DNA from: Bryoerythrophyllum caledonicum
Taxonomy: Eukaryota; Streptophyta; Bryopsida; Pottiales; Pottiaceae
Assembly (NCBI GenBank): GCA_963971425.1
Contig: OZ020516.1
Coordinates: 13,566,593 to 13,630,592 of the forward strand
DNA: 64,000 bases
Direction: 5' to 3'
The notes under the pieces were generated by a model. That model was not told the origin of the DNA. It made no database searches and worked only from the letters and a program-made list of their open reading frames with translations. A program made the position numbers and the translations under genes. Shown one piece after another: positions 53,982-64,000 of this stretch. Position 1 is the stretch's first letter. Each line of letters begins with the position of its first letter.

Positions 53982-56900
53982 CTATGAGCCTTCTTGCCAC
54001 CCTGGAATATTAGCAGTGGCTTCGTTCACCGCCTTGACCAAAGTAACCTGCACACAACAAGCTCATATCAACTAAAAGCAACTTCTATTGTTGAAAGAAG
54101 CTTTTTCTCATACCCTAAAACCCACAAGTGCTTAGACAGGAAATGGCGAGGATGGACTTACCACTGTCTCTGGGACACCCGGAGGAGGCAATGACATGTT
54201 CCTTGGAGGAGCTCCACCGGTAAAAGACCGCTTGTCAAACCGCCACTCACCAATTTTACCATACGTCAGCTCTCCCTGGTGACAAATCCCATCACATGGC
54301 CATGAGAACCCACCAACCCTACACTCAATTTTATGTTTAGTGTACGCACACTAAATGACATACGACCGCTATAAGTTTCTACTCTCGATGAATATTTTCA
54401 CAATGATCACCCTCTTTCTCTAGTGAAAATCTTCACTACAAGTAAAAAGTTATAGCGCTTCCAAATCACTACACTCAACATAAAATTTAGTGTTACTTGT
54501 AAAACCACCTCAAGTGTGAATAAGATACCCGTTTTGTTAATCTAAAATCAGCTCACAGAAGAGAAAGGTGGTGGAACTCTTCCTTCACTAAACTACTTTG
54601 CCTCGAGTTTAGATACCACTAAGCTCTTCTATTGATCTAACTCTTTGTTCATTCTCAAAGATGGCTGAGGAGACCACCAAGCTCTTTGAAGTGAGGAAGT
54701 AGTAGTAAAAAAAAGGGGTTGTCTCTTTGGGTGACATGAGAAAGAAAAGAAGGCCGAGATGTATCCAGCTCACCTTCATATTGTAATCACATCCGTAGGT
54801 GTAATGAATTATGTACTTGTCTCCCAGGTGAGTGTCCCAAGGCGGCTGCAAGAACAGAGGTTGAAAGTTAGTTTTCTCATACATCTATTAACATTGTCAA
54901 ACAACCAGCTGAGGAGTTGGAGGTTGATCAAATGCTCACTACACTAAAGATGAGATTTAGTGTAGTGGTACAAATAGTGTACTTATTCTAGTACACTATT
55001 TGTTAACAAGTTGGGAATTAGTGTTAGCTGCCATTGTCATTTATAATAACCCCCAATCATCCACCTACCCTAGCACAAAAATTTGTTAACAAGTTGATAA
55101 ATGAAAATTTAATGAAAATTTAATGAAAATTTAATGATTTTTATGTCTATATAATGACTATTTAATGACTATTTGGTATATTTAATGAAAATCTAATGAA
55201 AATTTAATGATTTTTATGTCTATTTAATGACTATTTAATGACTATTTGGTATATTTCATGAAAATTTAATGAAAATTTAATGAAAATTTAATGATTTTTA
55301 TGAATATTTAATTACTATTTAATGTATATTTGGTATATTTAATGAACATTTAATGAAAATTTAATGTATATTCAATGCCTATTAAATGTAGATTTATATA
55401 TTTGATGAATATCTAATACATATTTCTATATTTATTGTGTAGTTATTGTATTTTTATGTTTTTTTCCTTTTCCAATATTCCTTTTCTTTCGCACTTTCCT
55501 TCTAAATCCAAGTTCTTATTTTTTACATACATTCTACTTTGTCCAACTTTTGGGGTTTTCCTTTCATTCCTTATCTACATTCTATTTTTTCCAATCCTTC
55601 TCTAGCAAGTTGTTTTTTTCAATGCACTCAAAATCTTCTTTACTTTGATGCTCAAAATGTACCCAAAATCATTTTCTAGGTTTCATACACTAAATGTCCA
55701 CAAGTAAAAAAACTTATGTTCCACTATTTACCGGTATTGGCATTTAGAGTATAGTTTTGTCACAACACTAATTACAAACTTCACATGTATGGATTCACTC
55801 ATCTTTAGTGTAGTGAATCAAGCAGCCAGACCCACATTGAAGCGGACATCTCTAATGCTAAAGTCAAGAGGGCTAGGGCACCTGTAGCATAAAATCATCC
55901 ACTAGCATGTGCTTCACTCCATGCAAAGCTGACGCCGTTGCGTATCCATACCTGGCCATACATCACATGCTCCCAGCATCAACCAAACCATCAAAAACAT
56001 GAAGAAAAAAATACACCAACCCATAGGCAGAGCTTTACGTACATTTCCAGAACCCAACCAAACGCCTTGTCAGTCTCTTTGTCATCTTTCATGCTGATGG
56101 ACACATCTGACCACGTCGGCGCTATCTTCTCGAGCTGGCTCTGCAATCACCAATGCACATCTCGTAAAAACTTGTAATCACCAGGAAAGTAGTGGGTTCA
56201 CCTAACAATCACCTCTGAGTTATTTGCACAGTACATCACGTGTGTTGATTATTTTACACATTCAACTCTCATGGGTTGGTACCTTCTTAATGATGACAGG
56301 AGAGTTGCCGATGGGGTCGATGTTGGTGATGGGACCTTTTCCCTTGGGAAAGAACTTCCTGAGAACCACTTCATGGTCCGTGGGCACGATGTAGAAGAAC
56401 TTGAAGGCGGCAGGCATCTCCTCCGTGGCCAAGTTGGGCAGCGGCCGGATGAAGACGTGGTCCGGCTCCGCCATCATAATGTAACTGTAATCACCAAAAC
56501 AAAGAAAGAAGAAGGAGAAGAAAAAAAAACGTGTCACCATTGATTGTCAGAGTACTAAATGCGGTACTACTGGAACATGTACATGAAGGACCAAGGCATT
56601 TACTTCATTGATTAAAAACTGCCAAGATGAACTTTTTGAAAGTGTAACCGTATGTGAGATGATGTGGTGGAAATGTTGTGAATTTTGAGCGTACGGACTG
56701 AAAGATAATTGCAATCAAAGAGAAAAAACACACTTGGTCTTATATCATCTCACGTACTCTTCTGTGATGTTTGCCTTGCGGAGCCACTGCACAAACGCCC
56801 ACGGCCTGTTCAACACAATGTAACCCTGCACACAAAACAACATACCTTGGTTTTTAATCAACTCGTGTACGGTAAAGCTACCTGACAGACGAGAAGTTGG

Positions 56901-57669
56901 AGTTTGGATCAATAGAGGCATCCTCTTAATCCTTTAAGGCCGATCAACCTTGTACGGGTCGATTCTGGACAAAAACCTATGTAGAAACAGCGCTACAGGC
57001 CACCTCAAAGGAAAAAACTGACCATGACTTAGAGGTGGAGGAAGATGGGCATCTTTTGAGTCCATCGCCACCACAAGCATCCCCAAGCTACAGTGATTTC
57101 CGTGAAACAGGTTCGTAGGTGCCATTCTGCATGATCTAGAACACTTCTAGATCCTCGCAGGCCAAAAAAGCTCATCGGCCTTAAAGGGTTAAGGTTAAGG
57201 GTTGGATGGAAACCTAACCTACCCTGCAAATTGTGAAGATGATACAGAAACCTACCCTGACTTGCATATTGTGAACATGATCTGGAAACCTAACCTAACC
57301 TGCAAATCGTGAACATGATCCGGAAACCTAACGTAACCTGCAAATCGTGAACATGATCTGGAAACCAAACCTGACCTGCAAGTTGTGAAGATGATCCGGA
57401 AACCTGACCTAAACTGCAAATTGTGAAAATGAACTGGAAACCTAACCTAACCTGCAAATTGAGAACATGATCTGGAAACCTAACTAACCTGCAAATCGTG
57501 AACATGATCTGGAAACCAAACCTGACAGGCAAGTTGTGAAGATGATCCGGAAACCTGACCTAGCCTGCAAATTGTGAAAATGATCTGGAAACCTAACCTA
57601 ACCTGTGAAGATTGTGAAGATGGTAAGGACAATTACCCTCCGGCTCCACCCCACGCAAACCCTAAACCC

Positions 57670-57765
<96 letters not shown>

Positions 57766-58160
57766 CAGTGTACCCGATCCTGGCCCTGCGGCAGCGGATC
57801 CACCACGAAAGTGGGAATCTCGTCCATGACATTATCCGGCTTGCCCGAGTGCAAAATCCTTGTGAACGCGCCCATCTCCGAGCCGGGCGCATCCTTGAAC
57901 TTCTTGTACCAGTAGTACATGACGCGGCACTGCCACCGGTTGTAGGGCGAGTCGCTCGCCGTCACCGCCACGTGAAACAGCCGCTTCGGCCCCCGCTTCA
58001 CATTCTCCGGCATCTTGATCAACGGATCGAACACACCCACCTCACCCCCGTCCTCCTCAACCCCCCCATTGCTGCTGCTCATCAAGGTAACGGTGTTGTA
58101 CGTCGCGACGAAGGCCGCGACGGATATAAACACCAGCACGGGGAACGACACGCGCGCCAT
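53982..58160 (-). CDS. Hydroxyproline O-arabinosyltransferase (HPAT family, GT95)
   Basis: Eight exons on the minus strand: 58160-57774, 56825-56758, 56484-56283, 56140-56043, 55951-55882, 54845-54774, 54275-54162 and 54047-53982. Phases are all consistent, giving 358 residues, the usual family length. It transfers arabinose to hydroxyproline in extensins and small secreted peptides in the Golgi. A short N-terminal signal anchor (residues 4-22) precedes the family core: [34 protein letters not shown], a [11 protein letters not shown] motif at the likely metal/sugar site, [43 protein letters not shown] and the C-terminal [17 protein letters not shown]. The first intron starts with a long (CT)n tract and holds a 38-bp satellite; introns 5 and 6 contain MITEs. 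Exons look intact. Confidence 0.92.
54327..54487. mobile_element. Fold-back MITE in intron 6 of the HPAT gene
   Basis: AATTTTATGTTTAGTGTACG at the left is mirrored by CACTACACTCAACATAAAATT at the right. The TTTAGTGTA core matches the MITE at 5657, so both belong to one loosely conserved family. Confidence 0.55.
54937..55815. mobile_element. CACTA-ended non-autonomous element in intron 5 of the HPAT gene
   Basis: The left end CACTACACTAAAGATGAG is exactly inverted at the right end, CTCATCTTTAGTGTAGTG. The CACTA terminus suggests the CMC/En-Spm superfamily, but no matching 3-bp flanking duplication is visible. Just inside the left end, CACTACACTAAA and TTTAGTGTAGTG form a small hairpin, and a second (ACAAATAGTGTA/TACACTATTTGT) follows. 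There is no coding frame. Confidence 0.65.
55080..55420. repeat. AT-rich array, 12-bp units in a longer period
   Basis: Units of AATGAAAATTTA and AATGACTATTTA repeat in blocks separated by TTTTTATGTCTAT and TTGGTATATTT. A higher-order period close to 100 bp results. It fills the core of the CACTA-ended element. Confidence 0.8.
57205..57620. repeat. Satellite of about 38-bp units in intron 1 of the HPAT gene
   Basis: About eleven imperfect units carry CCTAACCTAACCTGCAAAT, then a GTGAA(C/G)ATGATC(T/C)GGAAA part. Alternate units share the variants AAGTTGTGAAGATGATCCGG, hinting at a two-unit higher-order pattern. Confidence 0.85.
57671..57764. repeat. (AG)n microsatellite, about 94 bp
   Basis: Uninterrupted AG dinucleotides, which read (CT)n on the coding strand. 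The tract begins about 9 nt after the donor of HPAT intron 1. Confidence 0.95.
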
Positions 58161-58652
58161 CTCCACAAAACTCACACTCACTCCCACTAACTCACATCCC
58201 ACCACAACCCTCCCTCCTCTAATTATGGGAATTCCTCGGGGGATGCGAAGATTCTCCTACGTGTGCACGAAGGCAAAACCCGTGTAGCACTCGATAGCAC
58301 TACATCACGCGGCGCATCCACTGCACTCGCGGAAACTGTACTGCTACATTAGTGATGTGTGAGTCCTGTGGTTGCCGTCCTACCTCGGAACGTAACTGCT
58401 GGTGATGGGAAGAGTGTGGCGAGCTTGTGGTTTTCTCAAGAGTGGTCAGATTCGCAGTGTTCTCGCTGCGATTGACGCTAGAACGGAGGCGCCGCGCGGC
58501 GACTGGTGAGATGTAGAGGCCACTGTTCCCCGTTAGGTTAAACCACACGAAGTAATCATACAACATACTTACAATGTAATTATGGAATTTTTTAGTGAGA
58601 ACCTCAAATCCATTGGAAACATGGTAACACCGGTAACAGTGCCGCACTTTAA
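58161..58652 (-). promoter_or_regulatory. Upstream region of the HPAT gene
   Basis: This 490-bp stretch has no coding frame of its own. The CT-rich sequence just upstream of the ATG (58161-58220 on the minus strand reads TG/AG-rich) is probably the leader. No definite core promoter element is seen. Confidence 0.3.
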
Positions 58653-58901
58653 CAAAGAGTTTCCAATGAGTCGTGTTCTCACTTCAGGGTTTCCGAAGCT
58701 GCGTTTTCACATATACTATCGGTGTTTGCAAAATATGGGTTGGATTTGAAGGTCCACGGTGCCTTTTGCAAATGCATCTGTGAAGAATTCGGAGTGCACT
58801 TGGTCTTTGTTAACGAAGACGAGGAGGCAGATGTGTGGCTTTTCCAAACCAAGGTCATCTCTGTCATGCGTGACCTCTGTGGTCGGCAATGTGTGAGGTA
58901 G
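58653..58901 (+). other. Open, protein-like exon candidate, unrecognised
   Basis: An 82-codon open stretch without an early Met follows a possible acceptor (CTTCAG|G at 58687). It reads like real coding sequence: SHILSVFAKYGLDLKVHG, then CKCICEEFGVHLVFVNEDEE, ADVWLFQTKVISVMRDLCG and a stop at 58899. Codon use and the mix of residues are unlike the AT-rich surroundings. I do not recognise the family. It could be the last exon of a gene fragment or a captured exon; no partner exons were found within the window. Confidence 0.3.
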
Positions 58902-60398
58902 GGTTTTTATTTGTGTGAGTGTATGAGAGGGTGGTTGATTGCAGAGAAAACCTGAAAATATGCAACAGTAGGTATGCATTGATTTTTCTTGTTTTTGCTC
59001 TTAGAGTAGAACCTGAAGATGGTGGCATGATACTTTCATTGTGGCATGATACTTCCATTGTGGCATGATGCTTTCATTGTGGCATGATGCTTTCAGGTAT
59101 CTAGTCCATCACTGATTTAATTCTGCTGCGTTTGTTGCTGCGTGAATCTCAGGTGATTCCTCGATGATTTCCATGCCACACTGTTTTTCTGTGAATGGGC
59201 AGAAGAATCTCAAAGTTATCAAGTGAAAATTGCATTTAACAATACAAGTTCGGAGTGAATCGGATATTTGACATCCTATCCAAAAATTCTCCTCTTCCTG
59301 TTGATTTTTGAAGAGTAGCAAAAATAAAATCTAATTTTAGTGTTCACTGCAGTTTGTCAGGGAACTTAGAAGGCAGCAGATGGAAGTTGGTTGACAAAGT
59401 GAATATGGCTCTCACAACAAAACTCTCACAACGAAACTAGCACCAGTTATGGAAAAATCAATTGTGATTCCTCAGGAATAAAAAGGGTTCAATCAAGAGT
59501 GCACACATTGTGATGAACAACAACCATGCAGCACATGCCACATCAAACAAGGCAACAACATCCCGACTGACACAAGAATTTCACTAGAATTCAGGAAAAA
59601 ATAGAATGAATGCAAGAAAATGCCGAAGTTGGCAGATGTCAAAGTAGCATAAAATTTAGATCTTGAGTGGAGCACTGCTGGAAAATGTTTTTTTTTTTTT
59701 GAATTGCTCCCAAAATGTGATTCTTCCTCCCAGGAAAATCAACCAAGTAACAAAGTTGTCTAGACTATTCACCTCCTAAAACTATAGTAGAACCAACTCA
59801 CTTGGTGCCAAATTTTTGCACTACACAAGGTCTAAATCCTTTACCATTGTGCTATGCATTGATGTTAGTTTCTCATACACCAATTTTTAGAGGAAGAGAA
59901 GGGGTGTAGCATATTCAAACAATTGTGCAAGGAGTGGAGATTCTAAAAATGTCAATTTATGTTTTTAATTGTGAACTTAATATGTTTCAAATGATGATGC
60001 AAACGGTCAATAAGAAGATTTTCACCACATATTATTGTCAAAAACTTAAAAGTAAAAAAATATGAAGATCTATAGGTTTTATGTAGAAGAGAAGAAGTTT
60101 TTTTGGTACCTTGCCCAACAATGTGTGAAAATGTTTGACTTGGGTTAAAATGTTTTTAGATTAAAGACAAGAATATTTTTTTTTGACAGCTTCAAAGAAG
60201 ATAATACTCTCTATATGTTTGAAAAACCTCAATATCAATAGAAACTTCAAGGAATTTTTTTGGAGCTACTTGGAGTTCCCAATTTCACTTTCATATTATG
60301 AATCCAGAATAAATAAAAATAAAAATTTCACAAAGTTATCATCAAGGAAAATGTAGAATAAAAATTCCAAAAAAAAACATATATTTTTTCAAATTTAA
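58902..60398. other. Intergenic, mostly repeat-derived
   Basis: The second half (59700-60200) shows inverted-orientation landmarks of the CCCCTAAAGGACC family (AACCTCCACT..., AATGTGTGAAAATGTTTGACTTGG), so a further damaged copy lies here. No gene was found. Confidence 0.4.
59022..59095. repeat. About 20-bp tandem repeat, four units
   Basis: GTGGCATGATACTTTCATT and close variants (GCATGATACTTCCATTG, GCATGATGCTTTCATTG) repeat four times. Confidence 0.85.
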
Positions 60399-61323
60399 AC
60401 CCTAAAGGGCCAAACGTCCCCCCGGGGTCAAATTGGATTTTGGGCATGTGCCTACAATTCGAAAAAAAATCCTTTATAATTAAAAAATTTATACAAGATA
60501 GCCTCTGATAAGAGCTTTGTGGAGATATTTTTATTTTATTTTTTGGATTTGTGGTTTGAAAGTTAGTACCACTTAAAGCCAAAAGTGGGGACTCTGGGCA
60601 CCTCCAAAAATTTCGACAAAAGTTTCTATTGACATTGAGATTTTTCACACGTATCAAGAATATTTCCTTCTTTGGAAATTTTCAAAAAAAATCTTGTCTT
60701 TAGTGTAAAAAGGCATTATATTCCAAGTCAAACATTTTCACACATTGTCGGGCAACAGGGGAAAAAAACTTCATCTTTTCTACATAAAACCTAGAGATCT
60801 TCATATTTTCCACTTTTTATTTTTTCAACAACAATATGTGGTGAAAACCTTCTTATTGACCGTTTGGATTATCATTTGAATACATACGTAGTTCACAAAA
60901 AAATAAAACATGAAATGGCAATTTTTGAACCTCCACTCCTTGCACACTTGTTTTGAATATGCTACACCCCTTTTTTACCTCTCAAAATTGGAGTGTTGGG
61001 AAATAACATCATGCTTAAGACAATGGTAAAAGATTTATACCTTGTACAATGCAAAAATTTGATACAAAGTGAAGTCAAAGTCTGTTGATCTACTCAACGC
61101 AGGGAAGAAAATGAACCATTGTTTTGACTTCAAACACTGAAATCTATCAATTTGTGTGGTGGATTGCAACCACAATTTTACGGCATGTTTGTATAAAAGT
61201 CTATTTCAAGATCTTACGGTTGAAAATCCAAAATTCACTTTAAAATGTGATTTTCATGTCTCTTTTTGGCAGGGGCAGTTTTGGACTGGTTATAGAGCGA
61301 AAGTGGTCGTGGTCCTTTAGGGA
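60399..61323. mobile_element. TTAA-bounded element, CCCCTAAAGGACC family
   Basis: TTAA (60395-60398) is followed by ACCCTAAAGGGCCAAACGTCC. The right end GTCGTGGTCCTTTAGGGA is followed by TTAA (61324-61327). Interior landmarks match the copies at 4425, 39187 and 41791 (GATAAGAGCTTTGTGGAG, GGTTTGAAAGTTAGTACCAC). Length about 925 bp, no transposase. Confidence 0.6.
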
Positions 61324-61486
61324 TTAAGGAACATGCCCGAAATGAAAAACATCCCCACCTGGATAAATGGGCCTTCAGGAGTTAAGATGAAGGAGAAAAG
61401 ATGTTAGACAAGCAACAATTGTGATCATTGAATGCTTTATAGAGTTTGTAATAATGTTGAGACAATATGCCCTGCTTAACTGTTAA

Positions 61487-63179
61487 AAGACAATTTGTCA
61501 CTGCATAGAACAAATTGATTTTGGGCAAGTTCCTAAAAATCCATTTTTGAAGATGAATTTTTGAAATTTTGATTGACAATAGAAATATCGTTTATCTTTG
61601 CGGGGAAATTTTTCATTCTTTTTTTGGACTTACAAAGAAAAAGTTGTGGTACTTCAAACATTTAAAGCTTGACTCTTTTGGAAGTTGGGCAGGGTACTAT
61701 AGAGATGAATAGTGCTACTATAGGGTTGACAATTGCAATTTTATGAGGTGGGTAGTGAAGGAAAGTATTTGGCAATCTTCATTTTTTCCCACTTAAAAAC
61801 GCATAGTAATTACGGATTTTATTTTATTTTATATTTTATTTTGTCACCATTTGAATAAGTCATAACAATTCTATTCACTATTTGGATTTTAGATCCAAAA
61901 ATTATTTCTCTATTTAAAAAATGAAATTCTTTTTCCAAGTGTAGGGCCACTTTCTATACCTCTAGTAGTTGCAGGTCCATTTTTCTTATCAAAAACACCT
62001 CCATTACATGTGATTTTTGGCAAAAACTAACCACCTCCTACAATAAATCGAGATGTTTTATCTTAATGAATGCCGGCACCTTCAACAACAATCCACAAGA
62101 AAATACGGTTCACCCTTGGCTACTTCCATGTTCATGTGAGACTCAAAGTTGTCATTGTAATGCCAGGCTCAAACCGGACATACTTTGTGTCAGAGGTTTG
62201 CCATATAATGATCCACCACCCGATCACATTAACCAAAACTACACCATTCAATTCATTGAACTCACATATCGCAACGATAGATTTTCCTCGGAAACAATCC
62301 AAAACAAAATAGATAAATACCAACCCCTCATAGAAGACATCATAGCCCTTGAATGGAATGTGGATCCCCTAATAGTAATCACATCTGGCGCTCGTGCCAC
62401 CACGTTTATTCCATCTATGAAAACTCTTGAAGAAACCTTCAAAATACCCATCAAAACAATTAAAACCACCTTTAAAAACATCAATACCATCGCTATTCAA
62501 TATGCCATGTCCATTTTACTACATAAGCGCAAAATTGAAAACAACCAACCTCTCCCGAACACACACGACCCTCCATAGAACTACTCTCACACACCTTCAA
62601 ACATCTCTCTCTCTTCTCTGAACAACTCTTTCAACTGCCGGTAGGTTACTTATGCGTTCTTGCTACTTGTTACTTATGTGTTCTTGCTACTGGTTACATA
62701 GTGTCTACCCTCGAGAGGGGGAAGTAGTTCCATACCACTAGTTCCTTGTCCAGTGGGCATGGTCTTTGTGGTGGAACGAACAGACACTTTATTCATGCCG
62801 GCTCCTTCGGAGACCGGCGTTTTTCTTCTTCTTCTTTGATTTTTGGTGTGCGATGACCTAACACAAGGTAAAACATAGATCCATTGAGTTTATGCAATGT
62901 GAAGTGCAAAAATTTACAATTATCTTGAGTCAAAGTATGTTGAACTTGTCCGTGCTCAGTAGAAAAAAACAAAGTTTAACTCTTCAAATGCATATATATC
63001 TTTCAATCCATACCGTCAACGTTTACGAAAATGTTAGGGTGTCTTCTTGTAGTAATTAGCTTCAAGATCCTATGGTTGAAAATAGTAAATGGTTGTTTGA
63101 ACCAGTCTAGTAATATCTCATTTCAAAGTGGCACTTTTGGGGTGGTTTTGGTGAAGTACAAGGCCTAGTCTTTTAGGGG
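61487..63179. mobile_element. TTAA-family element interrupted by a LINE fragment
   Basis: A left start after TTAA (61483-61486) has weak terminal similarity, but GATTTTGGGCAAGTTCCTAA near 61512 is a family landmark. The right end CTAGTCTTTTAGGGG at 63179 precedes TTAA (63180-63183). The LINE piece at 62022-62836 sits inside. Confidence 0.45.
62022..62836 (+). mobile_element. 5'-truncated LINE insertion (third piece), 0.8 kb
   Basis: The fragment carries the last about 180 codons of the LINE frame, including PWLLPCSC, KPDILCVRG, FIELTY, NKIDKY and the native C-terminus IAIQYAMSILLHKRK, then the 3' UTR and a TTC-repeat tail. TGATTTTTGG at 62012-62021 and 62837-62846 is a 10-bp flanking duplication. 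The long open frame (62066-62578) is a remnant and would not make a full nuclease with its knuckle. It differs from the other copies at more sites than they do from each other, so it is an older or different subfamily member. Confidence 0.85.
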
Positions 63180-63183
63180 TTAA

Positions 63184-63925
63184 CCCCTAATTGATTTGAG
63201 ATTCAAACGTATTTGGAGTATCTAGTCGATACGGGATGAGTTTTGTGAAGCTTAACAGTGTGGAATTGGAAGCGGTTTTTTTGCGGCAAGTGTTGCATCC
63301 AGTTAGGTAGCGCACTGAATTTTTTCAAGAATTTTCAAGTCCTGTAAGATGCCCCGAATTTTTTGGTATGCAGTTCACTTGCTCATGGTTGCTCTTTGGC
63401 TGTAATCAATGGGCCTTGTATGGAAGGAGTGTATTGTTCGCCCGCGTGACGTGAGAGCGTACCAGCGATATACACAACTTCCCCACCTACCGGTCACAAA
63501 CCAACCGGTGCATTCGGTGGACATAATATTGAGTTACAATTCAAAGATTCTGGGTGGATACAAAACCAACGCACCTTTCAACCATACTGGCTCGTGCCAA
63601 TTCCTCATGCAATTGTAACCAGCGGAATGGGTCACCGAATCAATGGGAGCATGTGAAGATTACAATTGCATTCCACCTTGGGTAACTCTCAACGAGTGGG
63701 TCAATTTGCCCTGGGCCTGTATACACCGTCGACTATAGAATACTCAAATTTTCCGGTCTTTTTTGCCTGTCGTAGTCAGATTGTGCATCCAAAAAATTAG
63801 GGTATCGCTTCAAATTGTGAAGTGGGCCATGGGCAACAAACTTTCTTCCTGTCGAAGCTCCCAATACACAAGCATCTTTCCAGTGGGAGGAGTTTGAAGT
63901 AGGATACGACCTGAAACGGGTCGTA
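63184..63925. other. Intergenic, no gene recognised
   Basis: Mixed-composition sequence with a 69-codon + frame at 63409-63618 (contains QRYTQLPHLPVTNQP) that I cannot place. There is no terminal repeat. Confidence 0.3.
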
Positions 63926-63995
63926 GGACCAATTAGGACCGATTAGGACCAATTAGGACCGATTAGGACCAATTAGGACCGATTAGGACCAATTA
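63926..63995. repeat. 20-bp satellite reaching the window edge
   Basis: Alternating ACCAATTAGG and ACCGATTAGG decamers make a 20-bp period. The array has at least three and a half periods and probably continues past 64000. Confidence 0.9.
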
Positions 63996-64000
63996 GACTT

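Noticed and set aside
57662-57892. Open frames through the (AG)n tract
   Set aside because: Dinucleotide repeats are open in several frames by composition. The frame of the HPAT exon ends at the donor before the tract.

Overview
The window is nuclear DNA of a plant-lineage (streptophyte) eukaryote. The host genes are plant families with spliced exons: a UPF0496/DUF677 protein, a BPS1 (BYPASS1)-like protein, a small alpha/beta hydrolase, a plastid glucose-6-phosphate dehydrogenase and a hydroxyproline O-arabinosyltransferase. Gene density is low and most of the rest is transposon debris. The mix of a Dualen/RandI-like LINE, a fungal-looking Tc1 and many TTAA-bounded repeats suggests a non-seed land plant or a relative. 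That placement is inference; no species is claimed.

Layout. 1-2245: UPF0496 gene behind a long leader. 2.2-8.1 kb: repeats, including two TTAA-bounded elements that share one TTAA, and a fold-back MITE. 8130-9557: BPS1-like gene whose last exon segment is present three times in tandem. 10.7-13.1 kb: a long-TIR TTAA element and a decayed Tc1-type transposase. 13-19.5 kb: unassigned, with short coding-like fragments and a 24-bp array. 19.5-22 kb: decayed hAT-type transposase on the minus strand. 24-38.3 kb: two copies of one large LINE arranged head to head; the right one has a 3135-codon open frame. 38.3-42.7 kb: TTAA repeats and a 63-bp LINE sliver. 42.7-48.1 kb: a fold-back repeat split by a complete-length but broken Copia element; the fold-back ends about 65 bp before the hydrolase gene. 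48.2-53.4 kb: hydrolase and plastid G6PDH, both on +. 54-58.2 kb: the arabinosyltransferase on -, its introns packed with MITEs, satellites and a (CT)n tract. 58.2-64 kb: repeats, a third LINE insertion and a terminal 20-bp satellite.

The most notable object is the LINE. In one open frame it carries a low-complexity leader, a textbook 2A ribosome-skipping motif (plus a decayed second one), an apurinic-type endonuclease, reverse transcriptase, a domain resembling PCIF1/phage-type adenine methyltransferases with an altered catalytic motif, RNase HI, and a C-terminal zinc-knuckle plus restriction-like endonuclease. That makes it a dual-endonuclease element. Four pieces of it are present (two long copies, an 0.8-kb 3' piece and a 63-bp piece), and all end in a short TTC repeat.

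The host genes do not form a pathway cluster. G6PDH would supply NADPH in the plastid, the arabinosyltransferase acts in the Golgi on hydroxyproline-rich proteins, and the others are a hydrolase and two structural/regulatory families of poorly known biochemistry. All calls come from reading the sequence; no database search or alignment program was run.
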